Source: an uncultured Myxococcales bacterium (GTDB lineage Bacteria; Myxococcota_A; Polyangia; Polyangiales; Polyangiaceae). From it: a stretch of 64,000 nt of DNA. Numbering within the stretch: position 1 is the first letter of the stretch; every line of letters begins with the position of its first letter. Positions 7,072 through 17,100 of the stretch are shown one piece after another. The DNA is taken from NCBI GenBank assembly GCA_937949945.1, contig CALFEQ010000137.1, positions 1-64,000 of the forward strand, in the 5' to 3' direction. The notes below the pieces were generated by a model. That model was given only the letters and a program-made list of their open reading frames with translations, did no database searches and was not told the DNA's origin. A program made the translations under genes and the position numbers.

Positions 7072-9302
7072 GAACGGGTGAACGCGAGGGTTTTGAGGCC
7101 CTCGATGGTCTCCTCGAGCGCGCGAATGCACTTCTCGAGCGCGGGCACCGGGATGTCCTGAAGCCCGAGGCGTGCGGCGATGAGGAGCTCGCAGAGGCGC
7201 TCCTGGACCTTGTCGATCTGCGGCAAGTACCCGACGAACGTGGTGATGTTCTCCGGGTTGATGAAACCGAGCGAGAGGACGGTGTCGACGGCGACGGGGT
7301 CGGGGAGGTAGGCAGCTTCCTTCACAAGGTCCTGGCGGACGACCGGCATCGAAGCAAGCTTCGCGCCGTACGCGGCGACGGCGCCGTCGAGCGCCTCCTT
7401 CATCGGGACGAGCTGCCGGCCGACCTTCACCGTCACCGGCTTCTGCGTCGCGATCGCCTCCGCGAGCTTCGACGTCGCGTAGGTCAGGTCGGTGCCGAGG
7501 CCGCCGAGGAGGAAGAGCGCGTCGTCGAGCGAGATGAACGAGCGCTCGTCACGCGCGATCTTCGCGAGATAGGGGCTCTCGAGCGTGAAGCTGTTGTCGC
7601 TGCCGGCGCGCACGACAACCGAGGCGAGCTGCTGCATCGCCTCCTTCTGCTGCCCCCATGCGCCGAGCTCGGAGACGAGCTCGACTTCCTCCTTGTCGCC
7701 GAGCGAGAGCCAGACGAAATCCGCCGGGATGAGGCAGACGCCGTCGACTTCCTGCGGGATCTTGAGACCGCCGCCGTCCTGAACGGAGAGCATCATCTGC
7801 CGGCCGTCGTAGGTCTCGACCTGGTACTGCTGCGTATCGCCGGAGGCGTAGCCCGCCTTCACCGTGAAAGGGATGGTCGCCTCGCAGGCACCGTTGAGGA
7901 CGCGGACGAAACAGCCGTGGCCCTGAGGAGTGTCGCCGAGCGGGAGCTCGGGGACGTCCTCGGTGAGGCGCTCGCCGACGATCGCCTCTTGCACCGCGGC
8001 GTGGACGCCGTCGGTGAAGAGCGCGATCGGAAGCGGCGTGCCGTTCGTGTCGAAGAGGTTCGGGAAGACGAACCCGGAGAGCTCGGTGCCGTCGGTCGAC
8101 TTCACCCTGTAGAAGCCGTAGCCCGAGATGAGCTCGGCGCGGTTCTCCTCCGGGCTCGCCTGGACACCCTCGCCGTCGGTCATCGTCACGGAGCCGGAAA
8201 GGTCGGCTGCGAGAACGACCTTCTCCCCGAAGCGCTTTACCGCCTCGCCGCGGTCGATCTCCTCGACGCTCGGCGCCCACGCGCGGTGGCTCGCCTGCTT
8301 CACCGAGTAGCCCTCGGCCTCCTTGCGGAGCTGGATGATGGAGGGGGTGATGTGGTCGAGGACGCTCGAGGTCTTCGCCCACTCGTTCTCGTTCGGCTCG
8401 AAGGAAAGCAGCCTCTGGATGGCGTCGTGGGTCGCGTGCGCGTTCTTCACGTACGCCGCCTGGAGGCTCTTGTCGAAGCGGTCGGTGAAGGCGACGTAGT
8501 CGGCCACCTCGATCGTCGGAAGAATCGCCTCGAGGATCGAGCCGGTCTTCTCCTTGTGCCTCTTGTCAGCCGCCTTTACCAGGTTCGGCGTCATCGACTT
8601 GACGGTGTTCGTCGTCGGGAGCGTGGCCTGCGCGTTCGGGACGCCGGCGGCGCTCGCCGTCTTCTTCCCCTTGAGCGTCTTCTGCCCCTTGAGCTTGGCG
8701 ACGTCCGCCGGCGAGAGGCCGAGGACCTTCTCGAGCTTCGCGTGGAAGTGGTCCTGCGTCGGGAGCTCGCCGCCCGAGGCGGCGGCGGCCTTGCCCATGC
8801 CGGCCTGGCCGACCATGCCGCCGCCGCCGAAGCCGTAGTTCTGGCGGTACGGCGGGTAGAGCTGCCCGACCATCGACATGTCGCCCGGCGTCCTGCCGGT
8901 GACGTCGAACGCCTGCGGGCGGAAAAGCGCCTGGCGAAGCCGGCCCTCGGTGAGCGGGAGCGCCCTCGAATCCGCGGTGACGAGGACGTCGAAGGGCATG
9001 AGCTTCCGGTCCTTGATGATGACCGGGATGCGCACCTGCTGGATGCCGATCACCCGCATCTGCTCGGGCGAGAGGCCCTGCTGGACCTCGGACTTGTTCT
9101 GCACCCCGACGTGACCAAAGCCGTAACCGCGCTCGGCGTCGACCTTGTCCATCACGACCTGCGGGTCGAAGTCCGCGATGTACGGAACCTGCTTGAAGAG
9201 CTCCTGCAGGATCTCGTTCGGCCACGCGTTCGCGTCCTCCGGGAGAGCAACTTCGGCAGCGGACTTCTCGAACGTGGCGCTGGGCTGGATGTACAAGTCC
9301 AT
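7068..9302 (-). CDS. Large putative structural protein, 744 aa
   Basis: The ATG at 9302 has GGAG six bases upstream. The N-terminal ~130 residues form an apparent alpha/beta domain (PYIADFDPQVVMDKVD, QVRIPVIIKDRKLMPFDVLV). A flexible Gly/Ala/Lys-rich linker follows around residues 155-235 (FGGGGMVGQAGMGKAAAA; LKGQKTLKGKKTASAA). The remaining ~500 residues mix beta-rich (VVLAADLSGSVTMTDGEG, YGFYRVKSTDGTELSG) and helical segments. The domain-linker-domain layout is typical of baseplate or head-tail proteins, but I recognise no family. It is coupled by an ATGA overlap to the next gene and sits between the 215-aa protein gene and the terminase block. Confidence 0.7.
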   Translation of the reverse strand: MDLYIQPSATFEKSAAEVALPEDANAWPNEILQELFKQVPYIADFDPQVVMDKVDAERGYGFGHVGVQNKSEVQQGLSPEQMRVIGIQQVRIPVIIKDRKLMPFDVLVTADSRALPLTEGRLRQALFRPQAFDVTGRTPGDMSMVGQLYPPYRQNYGFGGGGMVGQAGMGKAAAASGGELPTQDHFHAKLEKVLGLSPADVAKLKGQKTLKGKKTASAAGVPNAQATLPTTNTVKSMTPNLVKAADKRHKEKTGSILEAILPTIEVADYVAFTDRFDKSLQAAYVKNAHATHDAIQRLLSFEPNENEWAKTSSVLDHITPSIIQLRKEAEGYSVKQASHRAWAPSVEEIDRGEAVKRFGEKVVLAADLSGSVTMTDGEGVQASPEENRAELISGYGFYRVKSTDGTELSGFVFPNLFDTNGTPLPIALFTDGVHAAVQEAIVGERLTEDVPELPLGDTPQGHGCFVRVLNGACEATIPFTVKAGYASGDTQQYQVETYDGRQMMLSVQDGGGLKIPQEVDGVCLIPADFVWLSLGDKEEVELVSELGAWGQQKEAMQQLASVVVRAGSDNSFTLESPYLAKIARDERSFISLDDALFLLGGLGTDLTYATSKLAEAIATQKPVTVKVGRQLVPMKEALDGAVAAYGAKLASMPVVRQDLVKEAAYLPDPVAVDTVLSLGFINPENITTFVGYLPQIDKVQERLCELLIAARLGLQDIPVPALEKCIRALEETIEGLKTLAFTRS

Positions 9303-9312
9303 AATCTCTCCG

Positions 9313-9960
9313 TCAGACCAGTAGGGTAGCCTGAATGCCCGCCCACGCGGAGGGGGCCTTGGTCACAAGAAGTACACCGTAGACGGTCTCACCCGGAAGG
9401 ATTGTGTTCGAGCCAAGGGAGAGACCGGTGGAGAAGTCTGCGTTGATCGCCGCGCCGGCGGCGCTCATCTGGATGTTCTCCCACGAGATGACGAAGACGG
9501 GGCCGGCGGAGAGCGCGGAGGCGAGAGAGCCCGCGAACGACACCGCGGGGATCTTCGCCGCGATGCCCGCCTGGATGAGCGCCTCGATGCCGCCGATCTG
9601 TACACCGAGCGTCGCGGAGAACGCAGCGAGCGCGGAGAGCTGGGCGCCGACCTCGAGGGAGACCGCCGGGATCGCGCCGGAGAGCGCGAGGTTGATGGTG
9701 GCGGAGAGGACAGCAATGCCCGCGAGCGCGGCGGCGAAGCCGGCATAGGGATTCGAGATCCCGAGACTGATGTCGAGCGATGCCTGGAGCGCGGCAGAGA
9801 GCTGCGCGGAGAGGTTCGCCGAAAGCGCGCCGAGGCCAAGCGACCCGAAGAGGGTGAAGTCGATCTGCGCGAGCAGCGGATTCAAGACGGCGAGCGAGCC
9901 GGCGGCGGCGACGTTGATGTCGACGAGCGTGCCCGCGAAGACTGCGCCGTTGTACGCCAT
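9313..9960 (-). CDS. Ala/Ser/Leu-rich repetitive virion protein, 215 aa
   Basis: GAGGAG precedes the ATG at 9960 by about four bases. Residues 20-150 are strikingly rich in Ala, Ser, Leu and Gly with almost no charge, arranged as imperfect repeats of the type LSAxLxAxL and ALxAGIA. The C-terminal ~60 residues look like a beta-sandwich cap (GPVFVISWENIQM, NTILPGETVYGVLLVTKAP). This low-charge composition would suit a buried repeat, a membrane-interacting protein or a tail-tip component. It lies immediately downstream of the spike gene. No family recognised. Confidence 0.65.
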   Translation of the reverse strand: MAYNGAVFAGTLVDINVAAAGSLAVLNPLLAQIDFTLFGSLGLGALSANLSAQLSAALQASLDISLGISNPYAGFAAALAGIAVLSATINLALSGAIPAVSLEVGAQLSALAAFSATLGVQIGGIEALIQAGIAAKIPAVSFAGSLASALSAGPVFVISWENIQMSAAGAAINADFSTGLSLGSNTILPGETVYGVLLVTKAPSAWAGIQATLLV

Positions 9961-9966
9961 GGCTCC

Positions 9967-11163
9967 TCAGGTCAGGACCGTCGGTGCCCCCGTGACGATC
10001 GTGCCGAAGAGCACGAGCGGCGGCGAGCCGGGGATGGGGACAGGGGTGTAGGGAATCATGACCTGCACCATCGAGCCGAGGTGCGCGACGGGCTTGGCGC
10101 CGGGCCCGAGACGGACGACACCGCCCTTCAGGTGCGCGAACGCACCGCCGTCGATAGTCGCGCCGTTCTTCGCCGTGACAGAGTACTCCGCCTCGGTCTT
10201 GAACTGGATGCCTTCATCGGCGGAGATGTGGAGGCGCTTCGCTGTCCGAAGAACGATGCTCCCCTTCGCGCGGAGGAGGACGTTCCCGGCCTTGTCGAAG
10301 AAGAAGCGGAAGACCTGCGAGTCCTTCGCTCCGGGCTCCTGCGCGCCGCTCTGCGGGTTGAACCCACCAGGAGCGACGACGACCTCGCACATGATGAAGT
10401 TCTCTTTGGTCCCCATCCCGAGCTGGTTGATGTCGCCAGCGGCGCCGTCGTCGGGTTCCACCATCAGGTCGGTGCACTTGCCTATCTTCACGCGGACGTC
10501 CGCGCTCTTGTCGTTCGCGTAGACGCGGAACGAGTGGGTGTACTCCGTAGGGAGCTTGTCGAGGTTCGCGCCGGTCTGCACGCTCCAGAGGATGGATCCG
10601 CCAGCGTTGTGGTGAGCGTAGTTCTCGCTCACGTCCATGATGAAGTTGTTCAGCGGAATGTAGATGCGCTGAGCGAGCTCGGTTGAGCCGAGCTGGAGGA
10701 CGCCGCCGCGATGGAGGATGATGAAGTTATCGTCGCGCGTGCGGAAGAGGATGTCGCCGGGCTTCACGCGCGGCCGACCGCCGGCGAAAGACGCACCGAC
10801 GGACGAGCGGTTCGGCTTCGAGTGGCTCGTCGTGCCCTTCTCCGCATCCGCCGCTGCGAGGTCGACGTTCTCGACCGGCATGATGAACGTCGAGACGTAG
10901 GGCGGGCTCGAGTCACTCGGGAGCGTGACCATGCACTTCGCCCCGATCTCCGGAAAGATGCTCATGCCCTCCCCGTTCGAGTAGTGCATGTACGGGCTTC
11001 CGACCTGGATGTCGAAGTACTTCTTCCGGTCGAACTGGGTGACGACGTCGACCGTCCAGTTCACCAGGTTGAGGCCCACGACTTTCCCTTGAACCACCTG
11101 CGCGGCGACGTTGCCGGCCTGGCTCGTGAAGGAAGTTCGGAACCGCGGAGTGCCCTCGCCCAT
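9967..11163 (-). CDS. gp5-like baseplate spike/hub protein
   Basis: The N-terminal ~120 residues resemble the OB-fold of gp5/VgrG-type spikes: GKVVGLNLVNWTVDVVTQF, then YMHYSNGEGMSIFPEIGAKC and a second strand pair ending VSTFIMPVENVD. A beta-rich central part (DNFIILHRGGVLQLGSTEL) leads to a C-terminal repetitive region with short Gly-containing strands (FFFDKAGNVLLRAKGSIVLR), consistent with a trimeric beta-helix. No lysozyme domain is visible. The start lies a few bases after the stop of the RNA polymerase gene. A tail-puncturing or baseplate hub role is likely from the fold pattern; not confirmed by a search. Confidence 0.6.
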   Translation of the reverse strand: MGEGTPRFRTSFTSQAGNVAAQVVQGKVVGLNLVNWTVDVVTQFDRKKYFDIQVGSPYMHYSNGEGMSIFPEIGAKCMVTLPSDSSPPYVSTFIMPVENVDLAAADAEKGTTSHSKPNRSSVGASFAGGRPRVKPGDILFRTRDDNFIILHRGGVLQLGSTELAQRIYIPLNNFIMDVSENYAHHNAGGSILWSVQTGANLDKLPTEYTHSFRVYANDKSADVRVKIGKCTDLMVEPDDGAAGDINQLGMGTKENFIMCEVVVAPGGFNPQSGAQEPGAKDSQVFRFFFDKAGNVLLRAKGSIVLRTAKRLHISADEGIQFKTEAEYSVTAKNGATIDGGAFAHLKGGVVRLGPGAKPVAHLGSMVQVMIPYTPVPIPGSPPLVLFGTIVTGAPTVLT

Positions 11164-11166
11164 GCG

Positions 11167-14100
11167 TCAGTAGTGGTGCTCCGGGACGTTCTTCAGGTGA
11201 CCGAAGCCCGGACGCAGGTGATGGGCCCGCGTGAGCCCAAGCTCGGCGCCGTAGGCGATGGCGGGGATGGGGTGAGTGCCGTGGATGTTCGACCGGCTTC
11301 CGAGGGCGGCTGCCTCCGCAATGGTCGATCGCAGCTTCTGGTGCTGCAGCTTCGCCATCCAGTCCTCCTGGAGCGAAAGCGGAATCATGTTGATACCCTT
11401 CAGGACGGGCGTGTGCTCGATCGGGCGTCGGCCGGCCTTCACGAGCTCGCTGTTCTGCTTCTGGACGACGGACAAGGGCTGGAACTCCCCGCGAAGAACA
11501 CCGACGGCGTCCCCGGGGTGGACCACCTTGGTGAGGTTCGACATCGCCTTCACGACGGTCTCGATGTGCCGGCGCTTGATCCCCTCATCCTTGTACAAGT
11601 CGTACATCTCCGAGACCAGGTGGTTCTGCACCTTGTCGATACTACCAGTCGCCTTGTAAAGGTCGTGGGGGTTCACGAACGTCCGGGCCGGGTCGGAGAG
11701 CGGTGAGCCCGCGGTGACGTACTGCCCGACCTTGAGCCCAGTCCAATTCGAGCTCCCGTAGGGCTGATGAAGCGGGTGGCCGGCGGCGTCCTTGCCGACG
11801 AAGTGCTTCTTGCCATTGATGTAGACGTTCGCGCCCGTTGACGTCGGTTCGATCTTCTCGATCTTGCCGCTCGTCATCGCGAGGCTCGCCGCGTTGGGGA
11901 TCTTCTTCGGCAGCATGGTGAGCTGCTCGAAACGCGCGAAGCTGTTCAGGAGCTTCCCGCCCGACTGCTCGACGACGCCACCGGTGTGGAAGCTCTTCAG
12001 GGTGAGCTGCACCGCGCGCTCGCCGACGGCGTGCGCCGCGTGGATGCCTGCGTTCGTCCCGACATCGTGGAAGTCCCCGTGCGATCCGACGCCGAGGCAC
12101 TTCTGGCAGATACCCTTCTCGTGCTCGCACTTCAGCGGGCTCCGGACGAGGAGCCTGGCGTTCTTGTCGACCGCCTTGATCTGTCCCGTAATGTCCGGAG
12201 TGAGCACAGTGCCCGCCTTCACGTGGAGCTTGCCGTGCGTGAAGTCCTGCGCGAGCACCCGGTCGTGGATGTCCTTCTCGTGGACGCTCATCGTGATCCC
12301 GCGCGTGGTACCGCAGTCCTTGCTGCCCACGAGGAGGTCCATCGTGTTGTTCATGAGGAGCTTCGACATGTAGCCGGGCTCCTGGACCTCCTGGACCTTG
12401 AGCACGGAGCCGCGGCGAGCGCCGTGCATCTGCGTCCAGTACGAGCCGACGTCGAGGCCCTCGGAGTAGCTCTTCGTGACCGGCATGGGGATGACCCGGT
12501 CGGAGGAGTCCTTCAGCAGCATCGGCGCGAGGACCATCTGCTTGTACTGGTCCCACCCAGGCTTCACGCCCGCCTTGTACATCGTGAAGAGATTCGTCGG
12601 CTTCTTCTCGAGCTTCTTCTCGTGAAGGGCCTTCATCTCCTGGTCGGCCTTCGAGTAGATGGCGACGATCCGCCGGTTCTTCTCTGCCTCGGGGAGAGGC
12701 GAGCTCCGGATCGCCGCAGCCTCCTTATCGGCCTTCGAGAGCACCTGGTTTCGGACGGTCTTGTCGGCGGCAAAGTCCGCGAGCCCGAGGGAGTGCGTCC
12801 CGATCGGGACGAAGACGTTCTTCTTCGGGTCGGTGAGGTTCGCGATCGTCGTGTGTGGCAGTGGAACGGCGACGGCGCCGAAGGACGCGTCGTTACCGAG
12901 GTCCTTCAGCCTGTTCACCGCGCGGTCGAAGTCCGCCTTGTGGTCCTTGCCGAGGCGAGTGAGCAGCCCCTCGAGGCCCTTCTTGTCGAGCCGGTGGTCG
13001 AGGTTGTAGAGGATGTCGTCCTGCATCGCCGGCGGCAACGCGGTCGAGAGAAGCACACGACCCGGCGTCGTCTTCTTGCCGTTCAGCGAGACGACATCAT
13101 CGTGCTTGAGCTTGCCCTGGCGAACCGCGTCGAGCACGGCGCCGGGGTTCGAGAAGCTCTTGCCGGTATCCTTGCCGGTAAGCGAGAGCTTGTAGATGCC
13201 GAGCGCGCTCTCGAGCGTCGGGCTGAAGGCGATCTTGCCGGTGCTCTCTGCGAAGAGGTTCTGCGTCGGCTTCATCTTGTGCGCCTCGTTCACCGCCTCA
13301 CGGGAGATGGGAACGAAGACGCTCATTGTGTCGCCGTCGAAGTCAGCGTTGAAGCCGCCGCAGACGAGCGGGTGGATCTTGATGGCGTTGCCCTCGACAG
13401 CCTTCGCCTGGAAGGCCTGCACCGAGTACTTGTGCAGCGCCGGGTCTCGCTTCAGGAGCACCGGACGCTCCTCCATCACCTTGTCGAGCGCGCGCCAGAC
13501 GGGTTCGCTCCTCTTCGCGAGCATCTTCTGGGCGTCGAGCGGCGTCGGCGCGGCGCCCATCTCCTGAAGCTTCTTCACGACGAAGGGCCGGAAGAGGTCG
13601 AGCGCGTGCGTCTTCGGCAGACCGACCTCGTCGAGGCCGAGCGCAGGCTCGGGGACGATCGTCGAGCGCATCGTGAGGTCCTGGCGCTTCTGGACGAGAG
13701 CACGCTGGAAGAACCCGCTCTTCGGGCTCGCACCGGAGAGCGTGTGGAGCAGGCCCTTGTGCTTCGCGTCCTTGTACGGGATGCCATAGCCGATGATGGC
13801 CTTCACGCCATCGTAGAGGTTCCGGCGAAGCTCGCTCTTCCGGCTCTCGGTGAAGTTCCGGAGGATGGTCGGGTCCTTGAGCTGGTCGTTGACCTGCGCG
13901 AAGTCCGAGTAGAGCTGGTTGATGTCGGCGTACTTGATGTTGCCGTCTTGCATCAACGACGCGGGGCGCATCACTGGCGGGATGACCGGGATGTTCTTCA
14001 GGATGTACGCCTCGTGCGGCTTCATCCCGAGCTGGTCGAGGGCCCTGAGGTACTTCACCTTCTTCAGGAGCGGGTCGACGTCGGCGGCCTTCGCGTTGTT

Positions 14101-17100
14101 GAGCGCGGCCTGCGCCTTCGAGAGCTCTTTCTTCACGTCGATCTGCTTGAGCATGTGCTCGATCGCGTGACCACCCGTGAAGACGCCCTTGCCGAGGTTA
14201 GCGAGCGTGCCGTTCGGATGGATACCCTTCTCGCCGGCGATGACAGCGTTGAAGTCCTTCTGCGATAGCCCGGTGAGCACGCGGATGGGCGTCTCGAAGA
14301 GGGGGTTCGGCACCGGCTCGGCGAGCGGGATGCGCGACCACTTCGTGCCGCCGTGACCCCCGGTGAGCTTCTCGTCGAAGAGACCGCCCGGCCGCGGCTT
14401 GAGCTCGCCGGTATTCTTGTCGATCTTCGCCTCGAGCCGCTCGCCCGGCCTCGGCAGGACGCGATCGCCGGTGAGCTCGAGGATGTGCTTGTCGGTGAGC
14501 GGCGAGAGGACGAACTCGTGGCCCTTCTTCTCGATGTTCACGCCGGCGCCGCGAAGCAGGTCCTCGAACTTCTTGAAGGCGAACGTGGGCTTCGGCGTCG
14601 GCAGCGGCTCGCCCGTCTGGATGGCCTTCCACACCTGGTTGTGCTGGCTCGGCCAGCGCTTCGCCTCGTTCGTCTGCGGGTCCGGGCCTTCGCCCTTCCA
14701 CGTCTGCATCTCGCGCAGGTTTGCCTTCGCGCCGTGCGCGAGGAGCGCGTACATGCCGAGCGTGCCGATGCGCTGCCCGGTCTTCGGCTGCAAGTTGACG
14801 TCGTACTTGTCCGTGGAGGGCAGACCCGGGAGGCCCATGCCCGGCGCGACGGCGACCTTCTTGTCAACCTGGTGGACGAGCTTGAGAATGTGCTGCTTGC
14901 CGACAAGGGCCTTGCCGAGCGGCTGCCCCGTGACCGGATCGTAGATATCCTCCTGGTCGGAGAGGCCGTGCTTCTTCAGCTCGGCCTGCACGTGCGCGAC
15001 CATGTCGGCGTCCTTCTGGAACGACGGCGCGACATAGGGCTTGCCGAGCTTCTCGGCGATCTTCGACGCGGCAGTCTCGAGGACCTGGCCGACGTTCATG
15101 CGCCCGGGTACACCCGACGGATTGAGCGCGACCTCGATGTGCTTGCCGTCCTTCGTGCGGGGCATCTCCTTGTCCGGGAGGATCATCGTGACGATGCCCT
15201 TGTTGCCGTAGCGGCCCGCGATCTTGTCGCCGACCTGCATCGGCTCGATGGTCTTCACGTGGACCTGGATGCCGTCCTTGCTCCTCGTGATGCCGACGAC
15301 CTCGCCTTCCCCTTCACCGTCCCAGCGGAGGCTCTTGTCGGTGTGCGTGCCGGTGATGCTCTTGCGGATCGCGGCGACGCCCGTGCGGTCCTTGATCTCG
15401 AAGGGCTTCACGGCGAGGATGAGCGGGTCGCCTGGGCGCACGCGCGCGCCGATCTTCGGCAGGCCGTCCTCCCCGATGTGCTCCATCTGGTCCTTCTTGA
15501 AGAGGCCCGGATGATGGATCTCGAACTTCCGACGCCCGAGGATGGTCTTCTCGTCGACAGCGAGCACCGGCTTGTAGAGGTGCACCGAGGCGAGCTTCTT
15601 CGCCGCGCTCTCCGAGATGACGACGCCGTCCTCGAAGTTGTAGCCCTTGAACGGGATGTACGCGACGCGGAGATTCGTCCCGAGAGCGAGGGTGCCGTTC
15701 TTCGAGAAGTTCGTGTCGGCGATGACCTGCCCCGCCTTCACGCGGTCACCGACCTTCACCGTCGGTGTCGAGTGGAGAACGCTCTTCGCGTCGTTGAGCG
15801 GGTAGTTGTTGTAGATGTGGACCTCGCGGATCTTGCCATCCTTACCCTTGAGCACGATGGCGTCCGACTTCACCGCGTGAACGACACCATCGATGGGTGC
15901 CTGGTGAGACGCCTGCGTCCCGAGCACGCGCTCGAACGAGTTCATGTTCGGCTTGTCGACGCCCGTCGAGACCTGAACGAGCGGCTCCTCGCGATGGAGG
16001 AGCGAGATGGCCTGCTCGATGTGGCGACTCGCCATCGACGCGCGGTTGCCTGACGTGTTCCCGAGGAACGGGATCAGGTTCGACGTCATGTTGAAGAGCT
16101 GGCTCGGGTGGCGCATCACGTAGTGCGCGTCGTCGAACTTCCCGTCCTTCATCTCGTTGTTCGGCCCGACGATCTTCACCGTCGATCCGATCGGCCTCGG
16201 CTTGCCGTTCTCCCACTTCACCTGGTCGGGGAGAACGACGTTCTTCGTCACGAAGTCGCCGGGGGAGACGAGCTCGGTCTGCTGCGTCTTCAAGTTGTAG
16301 AGCGGGATCTTCGGCTCGTTGCCAACCTTCTTCACGCCGAGCGGCAGGCGAAGCGTCACGCCGGTCTTCGAGCCCTCGGGCGTGTGGATCGGGTCGAGGA
16401 AGCCGAGGTGCGACGGGTTGACGAACTTCGCTTCGTCGGTGATCGACTTCTCGCTCTTGATGCCGCCGGGACCCATGATGGTCGTCTGGAGCGAGCTCGA
16501 GACCATCTCCACAGGGTTGATCTGCGTGGCGATGCGCGCGGCGCTGTTCTTGTGGAACGTCTGCTTGATCGGGTCGTTGAAGAGGTCGAACTTGACGATG
16601 TCCCGGATGTCGTTCGCCTGGTTGATCTTGCGCGCGGTCTTCGCCGATATGACCTTCGCCGCGCCCCTGAGCTTGTCGAACACGAAGTCGCCAGCGGAGC
16701 GGAGGTCCTTGAACATGAGGCTGTCGCGGTCGTCCTCCGGGTGACCACTCTGGACCTTCATCAGCTTCTGCGCTGCGAGAAGTAGCGCTTCACCGTTCAC
16801 GTGGTCGATGGGCTTGCCGAGCGTAAGCGCCGTCGCCTCGGGGCGCATCTTCGACCCAACGAACGTCTCGTAGAGGTGCTTCTCCGCGATCTCCTTCGAG
16901 GGCGGAGCCTCGCGGCGGTCCGTCTTGTAGAACTTCTCCACCGTGCCGGCGACGCCGCGAGCGTTCTTGTTCGCTTCGAACACCTCCTTGCCGAGCGCCT
17001 TCTCGATCGTGTGGTCGTCGAGACCCATCACCTTGAAGATCGGGTACGCCGGAAGCTTCGCCTTGTTGTACTCGATGACGAACTGCTTCGTGCCCGGATC

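Noticed and set aside
11986..16053. Long rightward frames opposite the RNA polymerase
   Set aside because: They mirror the polymerase coding strand and have no motif or ribosome site.
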